From a virus: a DNA stretch of 64,000 bases. Positions 61,776 through 64,000 of the stretch are shown here, in pieces; within the stretch, counting starts at the first letter, position 1; every line of letters begins with the position of its first letter. A model generated the notes under the pieces. The model ran no database searches. It saw only the letters and a program-made list of their open reading frames with translations, and was not told where the DNA came from. The stretch spans positions 43,282 through 107,281 of the IMG/VR virus record IMGVR_UViG_3300010413_000020; one strand, 5' to 3'. Both the position numbers and the translations under genes were made by a program.

Positions 61776-61879
61776 AAAAAAAGGGATGGCCGAAGTTGTG
61801 GGTTTCCTCAGCCATCCCGGTCGAGTGCCCCTCGACCACTTTGAGCCCCCTACTAGCCGCTCTGGTGGGGGGCTCGATT
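61776..61879. terminator. Bidirectional terminator made of three hairpins
   Basis: Hairpin 1: GGGATGGC (61783-61790) with GCCATCCC (61811-61818), preceded by seven A, so on the minus strand it is followed by seven T. Hairpin 2: GGTCGAG (61819-61825) with CTCGACC (61831-61837). Hairpin 3: GAGCCCCC (61843-61850) with GGGGGCTC (61868-61875), followed by GATTTTCT on the plus strand. It separates convergent genes. Confidence 0.85.
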
Positions 61880-61881
61880 TT

Positions 61882-62577
61882 CTAGATCAATCCGCGGTCA
61901 CTAGCTTCTTCTCTGAACTCCTCTAATTTTTCTCCTGCCATTTTAGCTCCAACATTAAGTTCTTCTTCGGGATATTCATATAACATGATCGGTCTAAGTA
62001 ATTCTTTAGTCCACAACACTCGTTTGGTTACTCTTGAAAAATTGATTCGTATTATCGCTTGGACTGCCGATATAAATTCGTCGTTATGTAGATTTGCGAT
62101 TCTAACAATGTTTCCTTCGGTGTTCATCCATTTGTCAATATTTTCAATCCAGGTCCAATATTCAGGAGCTTTGACCGTACTTGAGCGTATTGCGGCTTTC
62201 TCCTGTTTTTTAATTTTATTAGGTTGAACTACACTCCTTTCAGATACTTCTTTTTCCAGTTCTTTTAGATAAGTAATCCACTGGGAATATTTACACTTAA
62301 GATTCTGATGACCGGCTGGTTGAAAAAAGAGTTCCTCAAGTTCTAAACGATTTTCATCTACCAGTTTTTGTGGAGTATACATACCGCTAAGTAAATCTAG
62401 CTTATTTTTTTCACATAAAATTACGTGGTCTTTTTCGGAACAAGATGCCAGAAAAAATATGGTACCATCACCCATTCTTGCTACCACTTCTTTAACCGCA
62501 TCTTGTCCACATTTCGGACAACTACAAATCTGGAATTTATCAAGTTGTTCTCGTATATAAAGTGGTAAATGCACCAT
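61882..62577 (-). CDS. Unknown protein with N-terminal zinc-ribbon-like Cys
   Basis: 231 residues. CSCPKC at about 18-23 and two later Cys (C49, C59) could bind zinc. The rest is charged and helical. It is preceded by GGAG and lies beyond the stem-loop terminator of the next minus gene. Confidence 0.6.
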   Translation of the reverse strand: MVHLPLYIREQLDKFQICSCPKCGQDAVKEVVARMGDGTIFFLASCSEKDHVILCEKNKLDLLSGMYTPQKLVDENRLELEELFFQPAGHQNLKCKYSQWITYLKELEKEVSERSVVQPNKIKKQEKAAIRSSTVKAPEYWTWIENIDKWMNTEGNIVRIANLHNDEFISAVQAIIRINFSRVTKRVLWTKELLRPIMLYEYPEEELNVGAKMAGEKLEEFREEASDRGLI

Positions 62578-62605
62578 GAATTTCTCCTTCTAAAAAAATC
62601 GTTCG

Positions 62606-62654
62606 GAGCCTTATAGGGTGCCCCAGAGTTTTATCTCTGGGACACCCTCGGCTC
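62606..62654 (-). terminator. Terminator hairpin after the basic/acidic tail gene
   Basis: GAGCC pairs with GGCTC, GGGTG with CACCC and CCAGAG with CTCTGG, forming one long stem with small internal loops. On the minus strand a run of seven T follows within ten bases, as expected for intrinsic termination of the 62661-63035 gene. Confidence 0.75.
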
Positions 62655-62660
62655 TTCCGT

Positions 62661-63035
62661 CTACGCGGCCCTCTTGTCCTTCTTGGACTTTTTGTCCGAG
62701 CCCTTCTCCTCGTCTTCGTCCTCGTCCTCGTCGTCCTTCTCCTCCTTCTCCATCTCCTTCACCGCCTCGGCCACTTTCTTGGCCTGCTCCTTGTTCAGGA
62801 TGATGGTTGCTTTTCTGGACTTGATTTTGACGGTGCCTTTCTTCTCGTCGCCTTCGACGTTTTTGCCCTCGATGAGGCGCTCGGCACCTTTCATGCCGAG
62901 ACCCACGATGAGGGTTCCCACCGCTGCGGCTCCGGACATCTTTAGCAAGTCACCGAAGGACAGCCCACCGGCCTCGCTCGCCTCGCCCAGGGATATTCCA
63001 TCCTCTCGGGCATTCTGCTGGATCAAAGTTTTCAT
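62661..63035 (-). CDS. Small protein with one hydrophobic segment and Lys/Asp/Glu tail
   Basis: 124 residues. Residues about 33-54 (MSGAAAVGTLIVGLGMKGAERL) form a possible membrane or Gly-zipper helix, and the C-terminal 45 are runs of Glu, Asp and Lys. Codons end overwhelmingly in G or C (AAG, GAG, GAC, GCC), unlike neighbouring genes. It has AAGGAGG before the ATG and a strong terminator, so it is probably a highly expressed single-gene unit. Holin-like or DNA-binding functions are both guesses. Confidence 0.65.
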   Translation of the reverse strand: MKTLIQQNAREDGISLGEASEAGGLSFGDLLKMSGAAAVGTLIVGLGMKGAERLIEGKNVEGDEKKGTVKIKSRKATIILNKEQAKKVAEAVKEMEKEEKDDEDEDEDEEKGSDKKSKKDKRAA

Positions 63036-63179
63036 GAAATTTCCTCCTTGAAAAATGTTTACGCCTAGGTCGTGTCACTAAACCCAGGTCTGTTCATCTT
63101 CTTATACCTTTAAATAGAGGGTGTTTTTGCTTCGTATTTCTTGCTTCGTTTTTATCACTACTGCCACTACCGCTATTTG

Positions 63180-63328
63180 TTAAGAAACGATTTTGATTTC
63201 TAAATCTTCTACTTCGGTGAAATCAATCTCCTGGTTTCCGATTAACATATTCGAGATTTCCTCCTCATTTTTCCCGAACTGTGCTATTGTACCTTTTACG
63301 ACTCCGTAACAGTTTCTCTATCTTTCAT
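63180..63328 (-). pseudogene. Possible small gene interrupted by a frameshift
   Basis: An ATG at 63328 lies six bases after a perfect AGGAGGGT site but reads only ten codons. In the -1 frame a protein-like stretch (YGVVKGTIAQFGKNEEEISN, then MLIGNQEIDFTEVEDLEIKIVS) runs to a TAA at 63180. Together they would make about 50 residues. It may be an indel, a programmed frameshift, or a leader peptide plus a separate 22-residue reading frame that has its own AGGAGG. The rest of 63036-63344 shows nothing else. Confidence 0.35.
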
Positions 63329-63362
63329 TGCGATACCCTCCTGGTTGGTGTATTTTTGTTGT

Positions 63363-63617
63363 ATGGTGTGGCAGCGGAGAGCTAATAATTTAGATAAGCT
63401 AGAAACTCTCAGTTCTCTAGTTGTACGACTATTGCGTTTAAGTATGTTTCAAAAACTAAGTAGGGGCGAACAACAATTGCGGGTTTATGGTATTTCTCCG
63501 GGTTTGACAGATGAGTATGCAAAATACGCACAGGAAGAAACCCGCGTATTGATAAAACAGTCGAAAAAAGAATCTGAATTATTACGAATTAAAACGCCTA
63601 AAGAAAGTGCTTTTTAA
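63363..63617 (+). CDS. Small basic unknown protein
   Basis: 84 residues from the ATG at 63363; an in-frame TTG at 63345 would add six. It has no clear Shine-Dalgarno. Leu/Arg/Lys-rich and helical, with no family recognised. Its stop and the next ATG share a base (TAATG). Confidence 0.5.
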   Translation: MVWQRRANNLDKLETLSSLVVRLLRLSMFQKLSRGEQQLRVYGISPGLTDEYAKYAQEETRVLIKQSKKESELLRIKTPKESAF

Positions 63618-64000
63618 TGACAATTACTATAGAGAACGGTAAACGGTCAGCACAACAAATCGCGTCTTTAAGTACCGCTTTATACCTGAAAGCTAACGCT
63701 AAATATAAAAAATTGATAATAGATTATCTTGGACATTTTCCTTTAGCGTTAGCTATTGGACATCTTCTCAGAGTCAATCCTAGACTTGAAGATTCCCCAG
63801 ACGTCACCAAAGATGGACGCCGAGGTTTTATGTTTGCTCGACGTAGATATGCGATTCAAGCAGACATAGATTGGGATAAATTAGATACCCCGAGAACTGG
63901 GGCATATATTTGGGGTAGAGACATAAACGATACTTCATTAACTTTTTATACCTCAAATTCTTCTCTCTTTTCACAGCCAGATGTTGACTTTTGGCGCACG
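63617..64000 (+). CDS. Unknown protein, cut by the window end
   Basis: 128 codons are visible, beginning MTITIENGKRSAQQIASLST. It has mixed helical and polar sequence with several Trp and Tyr near the visible end. It is coupled to the previous gene by the TAATG junction and may be a tail or baseplate component given the local order; function not recognised. Confidence 0.55.
   Translation, partial: MTITIENGKRSAQQIASLSTALYLKANAKYKKLIIDYLGHFPLALAIGHLLRVNPRLEDSPDVTKDGRRGFMFARRRYAIQADIDWDKLDTPRTGAYIWGRDINDTSLTFYTSNSSLFSQPDVDFWRT

Overview
The window looks like part of a large (probably jumbo) contractile-tailed bacteriophage. It encodes a HK97-type head module (terminase, portal, putative prohead protease, scaffold-like protein, decoration protein, major capsid protein), a sheath/tube/baseplate module, its own replication machinery, a sigma factor and a multisubunit RNA polymerase. 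Shine-Dalgarno sites are strong and genes often overlap by 1-8 bases (ATGA, TAATG), so the host is a bacterium; it cannot be identified from this sequence. By eye the base composition is moderately AT-rich. I saw no tRNA, rRNA or CRISPR array.

Layout. 1-234: the end of a plus-strand gene. 236-5060 (minus): an operon with a metallopeptidase/VWA protein, a small zinc protein, a retron-like reverse transcriptase and a Cys-rich protein. 5135-6916 (plus): two proteins, the first rich in K-x-A motifs. 6906-8126 (minus): a MoxR-like AAA+ ATPase, probable partner of the VWA protein. 8153-9772 (plus): large terminase. 9773-10926: no gene, but a remarkable chain of about ten hairpins joined by nine copies of a 15-base linker, best explained as a large structured RNA. 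10927-26544 (almost all minus): replication, regulation and lysis, comprising a UDG-like/Pol I fusion, primase-helicase, two RecB/Cas4-like nucleases, a candidate ssDNA-binding protein, a ParB-like protein, an amidase endolysin and a SNF2-type helicase, interrupted by a plus-strand sigma factor carrying zinc ribbons. 26597-61773 (plus): portal, RNA polymerase (beta fused to the N-terminal part of beta', with the rest of beta' encoded separately), a LigD-like primase/phosphoesterase lying between the two polymerase genes, many small glycine-zipper and K-x-A-rich proteins, head genes, then neck, sheath, tube and baseplate. 61882-63328 (minus): small genes of unknown role. 63363-64000 (plus): two small genes, the last cut by the window end.

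How it fits together. The phage appears able to direct its own transcription with a sigma factor and a catalytic polymerase core, and to replicate with its own Pol I and primase-helicase. Many presumed head-interior proteins carry repeated short [hydrophobic]-x-K-x-A motifs, densest in a scaffold-like protein between the putative protease and the capsid gene. These are candidate maturation-cleavage sites. The most novel elements are the linker/hairpin RNA at 9863-10876, the ligase-less LigD-like protein, the retron-like RT operon, the zinc-ribbon sigma factor and the K-x-A motif.
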